Assembly (NCBI GenBank): GCA_018066125.1
Contig: JAGHSA010000022.1
Coordinates: forward strand, 1 to 64,000
Source of the DNA: Candidatus Cryptobacteroides onthequi
GTDB taxonomy: Bacteria; Bacteroidota; Bacteroidia; Bacteroidales; UBA932
DNA length: 64,000 nucleotides
Direction of reading: 5' to 3'
Below, one piece after another: positions 47,809 through 57,149 of the stretch. The position numbers and the translations under genes were made by a program. How positions within the stretch are numbered: position 1 is the first letter of the stretch; each line of letters starts with the position of its first letter. Below the pieces are notes generated by a model. The model did not search any database, was not told where the DNA came from, and saw only the letters and a program-made list of their open reading frames with translations.

Positions 47809-49756
47809 GTTGACTGTCTATGATAGATTTGAGTTGATCCATATATGAAGTGAAGGAGCACCCCAGCATGCTGCCTCTGAGAGTCCCGTAGTCAGACCTG
47901 AGTTCAACGGCATCCAGAGCATCCCGAAGGCACTTTTTCAGCGTTTCCAAGTCGTGTGGCGGGAACAGCATCCCGTTATCTTCTTTGATGAGACAGGAGG
48001 AACCGGCCGCGGACGAGCACAAGACTGGCACTCCAGCCTGAAGAGCCTCTGCCGTCACAGCTCCGAATGGCTCATATGTGCTCGGCAGGACGAAAAGATC
48101 CGCCAGCTGATACCAGGCCAGCAGCGCTTCACCCTCGAAACGCCCGGGGAAGAGGACACGGTCGGCACATCCTGCCTCCCGGGCCAGCGCCATCATATCG
48201 GCGCGCATGTCGCCATCTCCCACCAGCACAAGGCGTACATCCTGCCCTGGAACCCCGGAAAAGGCCTTCAGAAGGAATGGCAGGTTCTTCACTTCTACGA
48301 AACGGCCTACGAAAAGGACGACCTTATGTCCCCTCAGGCCATATTCATCCAGATATCGCTCTGCCGTCGGGATTGCTGAAGTCATTTCCTTCCTGAAAGC
48401 CGCATCTTCACGGACAATCGGCAGGACAGCATACTGCGCCGATGACTTCAGATGCTCAGAATACCACTGTGCCACATCCTGCGATATGAACAGCACCCCG
48501 TCACAGTTCTTAAGGACAAAGCCCCTGAGAAGACGGCGCAAGCCGCCACATGAAGACGCGATGTCCAGGCTGTCATCGCACATGGTCCACAGCCTGTACC
48601 TGAAACGGAAGAGCTTTTTAAGCATCAGAGGCACAAGGACAGAGAGGCCATATTCTGAGCCGAAAACGATATCAGGTTGGGTCTGTCGTATCTTCTTCAG
48701 ATACCCGGTATTGATATCCCTGTCTCCGATGACGAGCTTATGGTCGAGATATTCAGGCTCGAACGTGCACTTTGTCCTGAGCGAATCCTGATCAAAGCCC
48801 TGATTGCGGTTGTTTCTTGAAAGGAACACCACATGTGCATCGAAGTCCTCTGCCAGCCTGTTGAAGAAATCCACCCTGTACGGGAGCAGTGCCGGATGGA
48901 ACATCAGGAGACGGAGCCTGCCATCACCCGACGTTTCCATGGGACGCCACAGCGAAGGGAAGAGCACATGAACCATATTCGACACAAAAGTCATGCATGC
49001 CGGAAGGAGCCCGAAATGACGCCTCCTGTAATAAAAGTACTCAAAGGGATTGGAGCCTGAAGGTGAGAACAGAGACTTCCATCTTGCCCTCAGCGGCTTG
49101 GACGGGTCGCTCCATACCGGGATCTTCTCATGAAGGTCGCAGACTCCCATGAACCCGGGTGCAGCCATCACCTCCAGACCGGCTTCTCTCACCCTGAGAC
49201 TGTAATCATAGTCGCCCATCGCATGAGTGTACCGTGAATCATTCAATCCGACGGCATCCACCACATGACCTGGTATGAGAACGACATTGCCATTCATGTA
49301 GACACATGGCGCCGGGGATGACTCAGGGACAATGATATTCTCCCTTGCGTCCCGCCCGCCATACGTGGCACGGCTTCCGGTACGGCTGTCACAGGTATTG
49401 CCCACGATGACTGCACGGTCGGAGAACATCGAAGAGAACCCGACCATCTTCGACAGGCTGTCACGGTACAGCATGGTGTCGTCATTGAGCCAGAGGTATG
49501 CATCGTATCCATGACGGCATGCCTCTTCCCATGCGGATCGCATGCCGCCGTTCCAATACAGCGAACCGTTTCCCTTTAGAATGTTGACCTCCGGGAATCC
49601 TGCGGCCACCGCCTCGGCGGTACCGTCCGTGCATCCGTCATCGGTAAGGTATACATCGAACGGAGGCGCCTGAGTCTGTCCGTAAAGGCAGCTCAGGCAT
49701 TCCAGAGTAGTTTCTCTCCGGTTATGGACTGTCATTATGACTGCGACTTTCTCCAT
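47801..49756 (-). CDS. GT2-GT4 fusion glycosyltransferase
   Basis: Two complete glycosyltransferases are joined in 651 residues. Residues 1 to about 265 form a GT2, GT-A domain like rhamnosyl/galactofuranosyl transferases (VAVIMTVHNRRETTLECL, DDGCTDGT, GNGSLYWNGGMRSAW, and WLNDDT as the DxD-type motif). Residues from about 283 on form a GT4, GT-B domain (LLMFHPALLPYRVDFFNRL, VVLFVGRFVEVKNLPFLLKAF and LPSTYEPFGAVTAEALQAG). One polypeptide may thus add two successive sugars. It overlaps the polymerase gene by 22 bp and the next GT4 by 8 bp. Confidence 0.9.
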   Translation of the reverse strand: MEKVAVIMTVHNRRETTLECLSCLYGQTQAPPFDVYLTDDGCTDGTAEAVAAGFPEVNILKGNGSLYWNGGMRSAWEEACRHGYDAYLWLNDDTMLYRDSLSKMVGFSSMFSDRAVIVGNTCDSRTGSRATYGGRDARENIIVPESSPAPCVYMNGNVVLIPGHVVDAVGLNDSRYTHAMGDYDYSLRVREAGLEVMAAPGFMGVCDLHEKIPVWSDPSKPLRARWKSLFSPSGSNPFEYFYYRRRHFGLLPACMTFVSNMVHVLFPSLWRPMETSGDGRLRLLMFHPALLPYRVDFFNRLAEDFDAHVVFLSRNNRNQGFDQDSLRTKCTFEPEYLDHKLVIGDRDINTGYLKKIRQTQPDIVFGSEYGLSVLVPLMLKKLFRFRYRLWTMCDDSLDIASSCGGLRRLLRGFVLKNCDGVLFISQDVAQWYSEHLKSSAQYAVLPIVREDAAFRKEMTSAIPTAERYLDEYGLRGHKVVLFVGRFVEVKNLPFLLKAFSGVPGQDVRLVLVGDGDMRADMMALAREAGCADRVLFPGRFEGEALLAWYQLADLFVLPSTYEPFGAVTAEALQAGVPVLCSSAAGSSCLIKEDNGMLFPPHDLETLKKCLRDALDAVELRSDYGTLRGSMLGCSFTSYMDQLKSIIDSQHA

Positions 49757-51003
49757 ACAAAACGAATCCGTCTCTTCCTTGATTTCTTGCCGTCCCTTCT
49801 CGTGGTGCGGCTGCAGAAATCTGCGAATGGAACCGAAAGATACAAAGGATAATTGAGGAAATACTCACTCTGGAGCGCAAGAATGACGAGTATAAGGAGC
49901 AGCCATTTGCGCGTAAGCGTAGGATTGCGGTACAGAGCGGCAAGGTACATAAGCATGAAAATGACTCCCATGCTGGCTATGCATCCAGAAAAGCCGTTGC
50001 TGAAGGCTGCCAGAGTCTCTTCCGAGAACTGCTGATGAAGTGCATACCTCGTCTTGCCTGCAAGCCCGTTGCCGAACAGAGGATGCATGGCGATATACTG
50101 GGAATCGAATATCAGGGAACCAAGCCTTTCGTAGTTGATGCTGTCCATGTCCATCGTTGAGATTCCCTCAAACTGCTTGGCTATCTTCTCTCCGAGGAAT
50201 TCCGAGCGGGTGAAAAGGACAGCTACAGCCGGGATGAGCACAAGCAGGACAGGTATGATAAGTATCTTTTTCCGTATCTCAAGAAAGATATAGAAGAAAG
50301 TCAAGATGGCTGTCAACAGGTATCCGGCGGTACTGAACGTGGTCAGGAGACAGACAAGCAGCACCAGCACGGACGGCAGATGCCTGTATACCAGAAACTT
50401 CAAATCATCGATATAGAGCATGAAGGCGAGGACGATGTACCCAGCGAAAGCGCCTGGCTCCCAGAACATGCCGGAATTGCGGTACATGGACGAGCCTATG
50501 TATCCGCCCTCTCTCTGAGTATAGACGATGAGCGTCTCCATAGGCTGGTCGAGATGCAGCAGGCTCGGGAAGAATACGCCGCACAGGTTCAGGGCATAGA
50601 ACACCAGACTGACTGCACCAGCCACGGTCATTATCCTCAGATAGATAACCCTGAATTTACGTCCAAGCACATACGGTATGAGTATGGCCGCGGCCAGCTT
50701 GGACATGAAATTGACACACGCCAGCGGGGACACGTAGTGAAGATTGACAAACTGCATGGCGAAGATGAGCACCAGCACAGCCTGCCATGACAGCAGTCTC
50801 TTCCACTCATCCCATCTGATTCTCTTCCAGAATACAGACAGCGTCAGCATGACCAGCAGAAGGCCGCCGATCTTGCCGAGGATTCCGACAGAAGTGAAAG
50901 CAGGGTTTCCGCTGAAGCATATCATAAGTAGAACCAGAAGGATCTCCCATGCTGAAAATCCTTTCTTCCTGCTCACATGATATTTGTCAGTTCGTCGTGT
51001 CAT
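49735..51003 (-). CDS. O-antigen polymerase/ligase-like membrane protein
   Basis: A 422-residue membrane protein with about ten hydrophobic segments and a basic C-terminal tail (DGKKSRKRRIRFVWRK). A long outer loop with REGGYIGSSMYRNSGMFWEP and a GNGLAG region resembles the Wzy/WaaL group, which is recognised by topology more than sequence. It would join glycan repeat units at the periplasmic face. Flippase and glycosyltransferase neighbours support a Wzx/Wzy-type pathway. Polymerase versus ligase cannot be decided here. Confidence 0.75.
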   Translation of the reverse strand: MTRRTDKYHVSRKKGFSAWEILLVLLMICFSGNPAFTSVGILGKIGGLLLVMLTLSVFWKRIRWDEWKRLLSWQAVLVLIFAMQFVNLHYVSPLACVNFMSKLAAAILIPYVLGRKFRVIYLRIMTVAGAVSLVFYALNLCGVFFPSLLHLDQPMETLIVYTQREGGYIGSSMYRNSGMFWEPGAFAGYIVLAFMLYIDDLKFLVYRHLPSVLVLLVCLLTTFSTAGYLLTAILTFFYIFLEIRKKILIIPVLLVLIPAVAVLFTRSEFLGEKIAKQFEGISTMDMDSINYERLGSLIFDSQYIAMHPLFGNGLAGKTRYALHQQFSEETLAAFSNGFSGCIASMGVIFMLMYLAALYRNPTLTRKWLLLILVILALQSEYFLNYPLYLSVPFADFCSRTTRRDGKKSRKRRIRFVWRKSQS

Positions 51004-52265
51004 CGGCAGATCGAGGTATATATATCCATAAGACCAGAGGTGATTGTCTCACGGCTGTGGCGCTCTGACGCCACGTCCCTGACATGACTGCCGTCAAACT
51101 GCGCGGACAGGTCCAGCACCTGAGTCACTCTTTCGGCAAGAGCCTCTCGGTCGTCAAAGTCATACATCAGCCCACAGCCCTCATCCGGGATCATGTCCGG
51201 GATGCCGCCTACACGCGACGCCACGCATGGAACTCCCAGCATCTGAGCCTCCCCTAGGGAGTTGGGACTGTTCTCAATGGCCGAAGGGATGACGAAAGCA
51301 TTGCATGACAGAAGCTCCTGCCTCATGGCCGCAGCATCTATGCTGCCTATAAACTCCACTCTTCCCTTCAGACCGTATCTTCTCATGAGGCGGCGCAGCA
51401 TCAGGCCATAGCCGGAGATTTTTATCCTCTCGGAGAAGGCATCTCCACGGACGACTGCAGGACCGGCAACCCTCACCGTCACGTCAGGGTGTGAAGCAAG
51501 GACAGCAGGAAATGCAGCCATCAGCCTATGCAGACCTTTCAGAGGATAATGCCCCTGGGCAACGAAAAGCCGCCCCTTGACACATGATTCATATGACCAC
51601 CTGCCGGAAAGGAATGGTTCCCGCAGCAGTTCGCCGCTATGGTGGTACACAAGCCCGGGATTGACAGCGAGTACAGCCTCCCTGTCCCATGCAGTCCTTC
51701 CGCAGACATGACTGACACTCTTCAGCATCTCCAGCTCAAGACATGATCTCCGCTCCACACGTCTTTTCTGTCCGAAAAGGCTGTCGCGTCTGACTATGTC
51801 CCGCGGTGTGACAGACATGGCTATCTCAGAGACAGGAATGCCTCCGAAATAATGCTCCGCCACTCGGTGGATGACTCCCTGTATGGACACGAGGACATGT
51901 TCCGCACCACAGGCTCTGACGTATGCCAGTCCATGAGGATATTCGGTACCATGGATATGGACGACGTCCGGATCTGTCATGTCGCGAACCTGCCGCCACA
52001 GCTCTTCATACCGCTGCTCATACACATCGTTCCTTCCGAACACAGGCAGAAGTATGTGCCTTATGTCTTTCCCCGACAGCTCCGTGAGCTGACTTACACC
52101 TGCGGCTGGAGATGCAACTGTAAGCTCAAGACCCGGGAAGGCAGAAGGAAGGCATGCAGAAAGTGCGTGCACCCAGCTGCCGGTACTGTCCGAGACAGCC
52201 TTCTGTCCGGACATCAGCCCCAGAGCCTCCGGGAGCGGTTCATTTGTTATCCACAGGACTCTCAT
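51000..52265 (-). CDS. family 4 glycosyltransferase
   Basis: The 421-residue GT-B protein has the N-terminal MRVLWITNEPLP with a following HIHGTEYPHGLAYVR region. Its GT4 C-terminal domain has GRLFVAQGHYPLKGLHRLMAAFPAV-type sequence, EFIGSIDAAAMRQELLSC and PSAIENSPNSLGEAQMLGVP, which supplies the donor-binding Glu. It belongs to the same operon, with an ATGA overlap at the polymerase gene. It is cytoplasmic; specificity is unknown. Confidence 0.87.
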   Translation of the reverse strand: MRVLWITNEPLPEALGLMSGQKAVSDSTGSWVHALSACLPSAFPGLELTVASPAAGVSQLTELSGKDIRHILLPVFGRNDVYEQRYEELWRQVRDMTDPDVVHIHGTEYPHGLAYVRACGAEHVLVSIQGVIHRVAEHYFGGIPVSEIAMSVTPRDIVRRDSLFGQKRRVERRSCLELEMLKSVSHVCGRTAWDREAVLAVNPGLVYHHSGELLREPFLSGRWSYESCVKGRLFVAQGHYPLKGLHRLMAAFPAVLASHPDVTVRVAGPAVVRGDAFSERIKISGYGLMLRRLMRRYGLKGRVEFIGSIDAAAMRQELLSCNAFVIPSAIENSPNSLGEAQMLGVPCVASRVGGIPDMIPDEGCGLMYDFDDREALAERVTQVLDLSAQFDGSHVRDVASERHSRETITSGLMDIYTSICR

Positions 52266-52266
52266 A

Positions 52267-53607
52267 TCAATCTCTCCTCAACATATTGCGGCACTGGAGC
52301 GGAGCCAGCAGGTAGCCGTTGAAATTCGATATGATGGCAGCTATGACGATGCCATGTACACCTGTCCCCAGATGCACCGACAAGGCACACAGCCCTATGA
52401 ACACAAAAGGCGAGATCATCGACGATATGGTCTGCACCCTGAGATGACCCGAGCCGTTGACTATGTTCACATAGAGGTTGGCCGCCATTAGCACTGCCAT
52501 ATATACCATTACCCAGACCGTGGTCGCGAATGGCACCGTCACAGTGCCGTTTGAAAGGAAGCGATACGCCACGGGAGAGAATAGAAGCAGCAGTCCGAGA
52601 CCCGCAAAGGCAAGGACAAGAAGTTTCTGATATCCTCTCAGGCTTTCTCTTACCCAGCTGACATCATTCCTGGCAAATGCATCTGTCGTCGCTGTCCACA
52701 GAGGTGTCACGAGTATGCCCCAGAGCATGAGTGCGACACTGAAATACCGGTATGCTATATTGTATGAAGTCACATCAGATGCACCGTGGTATCTTATGAT
52801 AAGGAAATTAAGCATCTGAAACTGGATCACAGAGGCTATCTGTATGATGAAGAACTGCGCACCAAGGCTGAGGAGAGAACCTGTCAGGCTGAAATCCACA
52901 TGCCTGAAGGACGGCGCGATATCCCTGTAGCGACCGAGATACAGGACAAGGCTTGAGAATGCTATTATAATCAATGGTGACGCGCACAGGCCAAGGCAGA
53001 GACGAATCAGGTTGCCCTGGGTGATGCGTGTCATGATGAATATGACGGTAAGGGATGTGAGCTGCTGGATCAGGGAGATCAGGGATGACCATGCTGGACG
53101 CTGCTCGGCCAGGATCACCATGTTCACTGTGGACAGGATAAAATTGAGGCAGAAATATACGATGATGACGCACGCTGCAGCTGCTATTCCTCCCGCCTGC
53201 GCCTGAGGCAGTCTGAGCAGTCCGGACCAGTCGATATATCCGGACGCAAGCACGAGAGCCGCCATCAGCGGTATGAATATCATAGACATCAGGGCGTATG
53301 TCGTACTGACATACCGCCTGCCCAGCGGCTTGTCCCCTGCTGCCAGCGCTTCTGCCAGCTTGTTGCGGAGCCCGTTGTTCAGTCCGATGTCGAACAAGCT
53401 CATCCATGCCACCATGGAGCTGAGCGCTATCCATATGCCATATGTATCACTGTCGACATAAGTCAGGGTGAGAGGCACGAGAAGCAGGCCGACAAGCACA
53501 TTCCCTCCTTTGAGCAGCAGCATTGCAGCAGCATTCCTTCTGGCCCTGACCGACCTGTCATTGCCCTCATTGAAGAATGCCCGGACTCTGTCTGCAAGCG
53601 CTCCCAT
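52267..53607 (-). CDS. Wzx-type polysaccharide flippase
   Basis: The 446-residue protein has 12 or so membrane helices and the start typical of PST/MOP exporters (NAAAMLLLKGGNVLVGLLLVPLTLTYVDSD-like, with GIWIALSSMVAWMSLFDIGLNNGLRN following). It should flip undecaprenyl-linked repeat units to the periplasmic side. It lies directly after the WecA-like gene (2 bp) and before a GT4 gene (1 bp). Confidence 0.88.
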   Translation of the reverse strand: MGALADRVRAFFNEGNDRSVRARRNAAAMLLLKGGNVLVGLLLVPLTLTYVDSDTYGIWIALSSMVAWMSLFDIGLNNGLRNKLAEALAAGDKPLGRRYVSTTYALMSMIFIPLMAALVLASGYIDWSGLLRLPQAQAGGIAAAACVIIVYFCLNFILSTVNMVILAEQRPAWSSLISLIQQLTSLTVIFIMTRITQGNLIRLCLGLCASPLIIIAFSSLVLYLGRYRDIAPSFRHVDFSLTGSLLSLGAQFFIIQIASVIQFQMLNFLIIRYHGASDVTSYNIAYRYFSVALMLWGILVTPLWTATTDAFARNDVSWVRESLRGYQKLLVLAFAGLGLLLLFSPVAYRFLSNGTVTVPFATTVWVMVYMAVLMAANLYVNIVNGSGHLRVQTISSMISPFVFIGLCALSVHLGTGVHGIVIAAIISNFNGYLLAPLQCRNMLRRD

Positions 53608-53609
53608 CG

Positions 53610-54779
53610 TCAGAATCTGTCAACAAAATCCGTAATCCTGGCCCAGAATCCCCTGCGCTCGAAATGTGACCGCTCCGCGGCGCTTCTCAATCCCTCCGGA
53701 ATACCGTTTTCCAGGCAATGCGAAAGATATGCGGATATGCCGAAATCGGCCGCAGAAGCGGCGGCAATGACCGCCAGAAGCTGCATCCCTGCCGATGCTC
53801 CCGATGCCCATGCCAGAATCAGGACTGCAACGACGGCAGCATTGAGGCACACCATCACAAATACAGTCGCGATATGCGAGAAGCCTGCCCTGACCAGATA
53901 ATGGTGGAAATGGGTGTTGTCCGCCCGGAACGGCGAGCGTCCTTCGAGCATGCGCACCGTCATGACACGAAGCGTGTCGAATACAGGCATGGCCATCACC
54001 GCAAGGGAAAAGCTGACAAGATTGAAATCCATCCACGGCTGGTATATGCGAAGGTGGAGCTTGCCCCCCAGGGTCTCGATCACCATGGAAGAGAGCATGA
54101 TGCCGACCATCATGGTGCCGCCGTCACCCATGAACATCTTGCTTTCCCGGCCGAAGACGTTGTGGAACACGAACGGGAGAAGCGCGCCGACAGTCACAGC
54201 ACTCAGGGCGGCGAAGGAGTAATCGTGAGAGAGGAAGAATATCAGGCCGAAACAGGTGACCGCAAAGACTGACATGCTTGCCACCAGACCGTCGATACCG
54301 TCAATCATGTTCACGGCATTAACCACACCGACACACATGACGACCGTAAGCGGGATGGCTGCGGCTATCGGAATACGCCCGATGCCCCAAAGGCCATCGA
54401 AGTCTATGGCCGTCATCCTGTTGCCATATATCAGGAGCAGGGCTACACCGACTTCGACAACAAGACGAGTCACAGGCTTCAGGTCCGCTATGTCATCTAT
54501 GGTACCGACGTAGAGCATTATCACCATCGCACCAAGGAGCGGGAAGAGCGACACGTAGTTGAGCATGGTCTTGAAGTAGCACAGACCGACGACTACCCCG
54601 AAGAAGACGGCTATGCCTCCGAGAACAGGAACAGGAGAATCCTGAAGCTTACGCGCATCAGGGTTGTCTGTCATGTTTTTTGTCTTGGCTATGTCAAGGA
54701 TGGGTCTGTAAATCAACCAGCTTGCCACAAAGGCAATCAGGAAGAGGATAATCATCCTAATTTTGGGGGACATTATCAT
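53610..54779 (-). CDS. WecA/MraY-family undecaprenyl-phosphate sugar-1-P transferase
   Basis: A 389-residue membrane protein of the polyprenyl-phosphate N-acetylhexosamine-1-phosphate transferase family with about ten helices. Diagnostic are the Asp-rich NMIDGIDGLVASMS, the MFMGDGGTMMVGIM region and the cytoplasmic HFHHYLVRAG (His-rich loop typical of WecA/TagO). It starts glycan synthesis by loading a sugar phosphate (probably GlcNAc-1-P) onto undecaprenyl phosphate. It is the first gene of the seven-gene glycan operon. Confidence 0.92.
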   Translation of the reverse strand: MIMSPKIRMIILFLIAFVASWLIYRPILDIAKTKNMTDNPDARKLQDSPVPVLGGIAVFFGVVVGLCYFKTMLNYVSLFPLLGAMVIMLYVGTIDDIADLKPVTRLVVEVGVALLLIYGNRMTAIDFDGLWGIGRIPIAAAIPLTVVMCVGVVNAVNMIDGIDGLVASMSVFAVTCFGLIFFLSHDYSFAALSAVTVGALLPFVFHNVFGRESKMFMGDGGTMMVGIMLSSMVIETLGGKLHLRIYQPWMDFNLVSFSLAVMAMPVFDTLRVMTVRMLEGRSPFRADNTHFHHYLVRAGFSHIATVFVMVCLNAAVVAVLILAWASGASAGMQLLAVIAAASAADFGISAYLSHCLENGIPEGLRSAAERSHFERRGFWARITDFVDRF

Positions 54780-54807
54780 ATCGCAGGCAATAATCGTATA
54801 AAGGTAA

Positions 54808-54815
54808 CAAAATTA
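54808..54815 (-). promoter_or_regulatory. -7 element of the glycan operon
   Basis: The minus strand reads TAATTTTG, 28 nt upstream of the WecA-like start. An overlapping TACCTTTA a little downstream is a weaker alternative. Confidence 0.45.
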
Positions 54816-54877
54816 TCTGTAATGGAAGAGTCGACGTGAGATTTCAGATAAATGTCTCGTCTCTGACCGGAGAATGA

Positions 54878-54909
54878 CTTGCAACTGTATTTCATAATGC
54901 CTATATTTA
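54878..54909 (+). promoter_or_regulatory. possible gdhA promoter
   Basis: CTTG (54878-54881) and TATATTTA (54902-54909) are 20 nt apart, each with one deviation from the consensus. Transcription would start near 54916, leaving about 70 nt of leader before gdhA. Confidence 0.35.
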
Positions 54910-54984
54910 TGCCGGAGTGCGCTGTAAAAAGCCGCCCCGGTTGTTAGTATAGAGTAAATCACCAAAATCATTTTCAAACCATTT

Positions 54985-56319
54985 ATGGAAGCAAAGAAGG
55001 TCTTAGAAATTCTCCAGCGCCGTTTCCCGAACGAGCCGGAGTATCTCCAGGCAGTTGAAGAAGTACTCAACAGCATCGAAGAAGAGTACAACAATCATCC
55101 AGAGTTCGAGCGTTACAACCTCATCGAGAGACTCTGCATTCCAGACAGAGTTTACGAGTTCCGTGTAAACTGGATGGACGACAGCGGTAAGATCCAGACA
55201 AACATGGGTTACCGTATCCAACACAATAACGCCATCGGTCCTTACAAAGGCGGCATCCGTTTCCACAGCTCAGTAAACCTCAGCATCCTGAAGTTCCTCG
55301 CTTTCGAGCAGCCCTTCAAGAACTCTCTCACCACTCTCCCTATGGGCGGTGGCAAGGGTGGCTCAGACTTCAGCCCACGCGGCAAGTCCGACGCAGAAGT
55401 AATGCGTTTCTGCCAGGCATTCGTGCTTGAGCTCGGTCGTCACATCGGTCCGAACATCGACGTCCCTGCAGGTGACATCGGCGTAGGCGGACGCGAGGTC
55501 GGCTACATGTTCGGTATGTACAAGAAGCTCACCAGAGAGTTCACAGGTACATTCACCGGCAAGGGCATGGAGTTCGGCGGTTCACTCCTCCGTCCTGAAG
55601 CTACAGGTTACGGTGCAGTCTATTTCCTCCAGGAAATGCTCAAGACCAAGGGCGACAGCGTAAAGGGCAAGAAGGTAGCCGTTTCTGGCGCAGGAAACGT
55701 GGCACAGTACGCCATGAAGAAGATCCTCGAGCTCGGCGGAACCCCTATCACATGCTCTGACTCCAACGGTTACATCTACGACCCGGACGGAATCGACATG
55801 GAGAAGTGGGAGTACATCATGCTCCTCAAGAACGGATACCGTGCACGTATCAGCAAGTACCTCGAGAAGTATCCTAACGCAAAATATGTAGAAGGTGCAA
55901 AGCCATGGGGTGAGAAGTGCGACATCGCAATGCCTTGCGCTACCCAGAACGAGCTCAACGGCGAGCAGGCTGCACAGCTCGTGGCAAACGGCTGCATCGC
56001 AGTTTGCGAGGGTGCGAACATGCCATGTACACCTGAGGCTATCAAGGTATTCCAGGACGCAAAGATCCTCTATTCTCCAGGAAAGGCTTCCAACGCAGGC
56101 GGTGTATCTGTATCAGGTCTCGAGATGAGCCAGAACAGCGAGCGTCTCAGCTGGACAGCAGAGGACGTGGACAACAGACTTCACACCATCATGGAGACCA
56201 TCCATGCAAACTGCGTGAAGTACGGTACAGAAGCTGACGGCTATGTCAACTATGTAAAGGGTGCAAACGTTGCCGGCTTCATGAAGGTAGCAAGCGCCAT
56301 GATGGCTCAGGGAATCTAA
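54985..56319 (+). CDS. gdhA: glutamate dehydrogenase, hexameric NADP-type
   Basis: The 444-residue length and motifs fit the small hexameric enzymes that assimilate ammonia into 2-oxoglutarate: GPYKGGIRFH, the catalytic-region LPMGGGKGGSDFSP (Lys124), DIGVGGREVGYMFGMYK, a Rossmann motif SGAGNVAQYA (about 235) and SNAGGVSVSGLEMSQN. Codon use is more biased to a few codons than in its neighbours (many AAG, CTC, CGT), which suggests high expression. It supplies glutamate for the aminotransferases in the window. Confidence 0.96.
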   Translation: MEAKKVLEILQRRFPNEPEYLQAVEEVLNSIEEEYNNHPEFERYNLIERLCIPDRVYEFRVNWMDDSGKIQTNMGYRIQHNNAIGPYKGGIRFHSSVNLSILKFLAFEQPFKNSLTTLPMGGGKGGSDFSPRGKSDAEVMRFCQAFVLELGRHIGPNIDVPAGDIGVGGREVGYMFGMYKKLTREFTGTFTGKGMEFGGSLLRPEATGYGAVYFLQEMLKTKGDSVKGKKVAVSGAGNVAQYAMKKILELGGTPITCSDSNGYIYDPDGIDMEKWEYIMLLKNGYRARISKYLEKYPNAKYVEGAKPWGEKCDIAMPCATQNELNGEQAAQLVANGCIAVCEGANMPCTPEAIKVFQDAKILYSPGKASNAGGVSVSGLEMSQNSERLSWTAEDVDNRLHTIMETIHANCVKYGTEADGYVNYVKGANVAGFMKVASAMMAQGI

Positions 56320-56343
56320 TCCTCCCTGAATCTCATTCAATAC

Positions 56344-56376
56344 AAAGGCTGATCCTCCGGGGTCAGCCTTTCATTT
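56344..56376. terminator. terminator between gdhA and pgeF, bidirectional
   Basis: AAAGGCTGA (56344-56352) pairs with TCAGCCTTT (56363-56371), followed by CATTTTTCT for gdhA. On the minus strand the stem ends in TTT, giving a weaker stop for pgeF. Confidence 0.8.
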
Positions 56377-56378
56377 TT

Positions 56379-57146
56379 CTACAGGATTCTGATGGCATTG
56401 ATGATGCGGGGGCATGCTATGGTCTCGCGCCGCGCGGAATAGAACTGATCGGCAGCAAGATATGTATCTATCCCTGAAATGCCGATCTGCCCGGCCGGGA
56501 CGCCAGCATCGATGAGCGTAAGCTCGTTGGCACGCCAGAGGTCGATATGGAGTCCACCGCGCATGGAGCGGGCAGCGCCAGACAACTGAGAGCAGACGGG
56601 CCCCTCATCGGTGAGAATCTCCGACATGTCATATCCCGCCGCCTCGAATGCATCAGCGACCTCTCTGCCCACCTGGAAACTCTCCGGGCCGATTCCGGGG
56701 CCGATCACAGCCAGAACATCGGCGGGATCGGTGCCATACCACTCCGCCATTGCGGCAACAGCCTTGGCCGGAATGCGTGCAACGGTCCCCCTCCAGCCGG
56801 CGTGAATCGCAGCCACGGCGTGGTGCACGGGGTCATGGAGCAGTACAGGAATGCAGTCGGCAGTACGCGCTCCTATTGCGGTGCCGGGAACATCCGTGAC
56901 AAGGGCATCCACGCCGTCTATCGCCGGCGGAATGCTGCGGTCCGAACCGGTCTCAACGCTTCCCCAGCACGGTCCGGGTTCAGTCCCTGGGGCTGAAGCC
57001 ATAAGCCTGGAGCCGTCCATATAGACGCGTGCCACCCTGTCGCCATGCACCTGATGCGCCTGTATTACGGGAAATGGAAGCACCGCTCCCCTTTCGGTAG
57101 AGAATGCTTCCACTCCGACGCCCATATCATAGCGATACAGACCCAT
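56379..57146 (-). CDS. pgeF: PgeF/YfiH laccase-domain protein
   Basis: The 255-residue protein has the Cu-oxidase_4 fold with its catalytic trio: His in QAHQVHGDRV (about 31-36), Cys in TADCIPVLLHD (about 97) and His in AIHAGWRGT (about 114). PgeF removes misincorporated amino acids from peptidoglycan precursors in E. coli; homologues also show purine-nucleoside phosphorylase activity. Here the function is inferred from the family. It follows the AGCS symporter gene by 3 bp and is probably co-transcribed. Confidence 0.9.
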   Translation of the reverse strand: MGLYRYDMGVGVEAFSTERGAVLPFPVIQAHQVHGDRVARVYMDGSRLMASAPGTEPGPCWGSVETGSDRSIPPAIDGVDALVTDVPGTAIGARTADCIPVLLHDPVHHAVAAIHAGWRGTVARIPAKAVAAMAEWYGTDPADVLAVIGPGIGPESFQVGREVADAFEAAGYDMSEILTDEGPVCSQLSGAARSMRGGLHIDLWRANELTLIDAGVPAGQIGISGIDTYLAADQFYSARRETIACPRIINAIRIL

Positions 57147-57149
57147 GAT

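Noticed and set aside
54908..54946. Twelve-codon frame in the gdhA leader as a leader peptide
   Set aside because: Its ATG overlaps the likely -7 element, so it would not be transcribed, and it has no run of a relevant amino acid.
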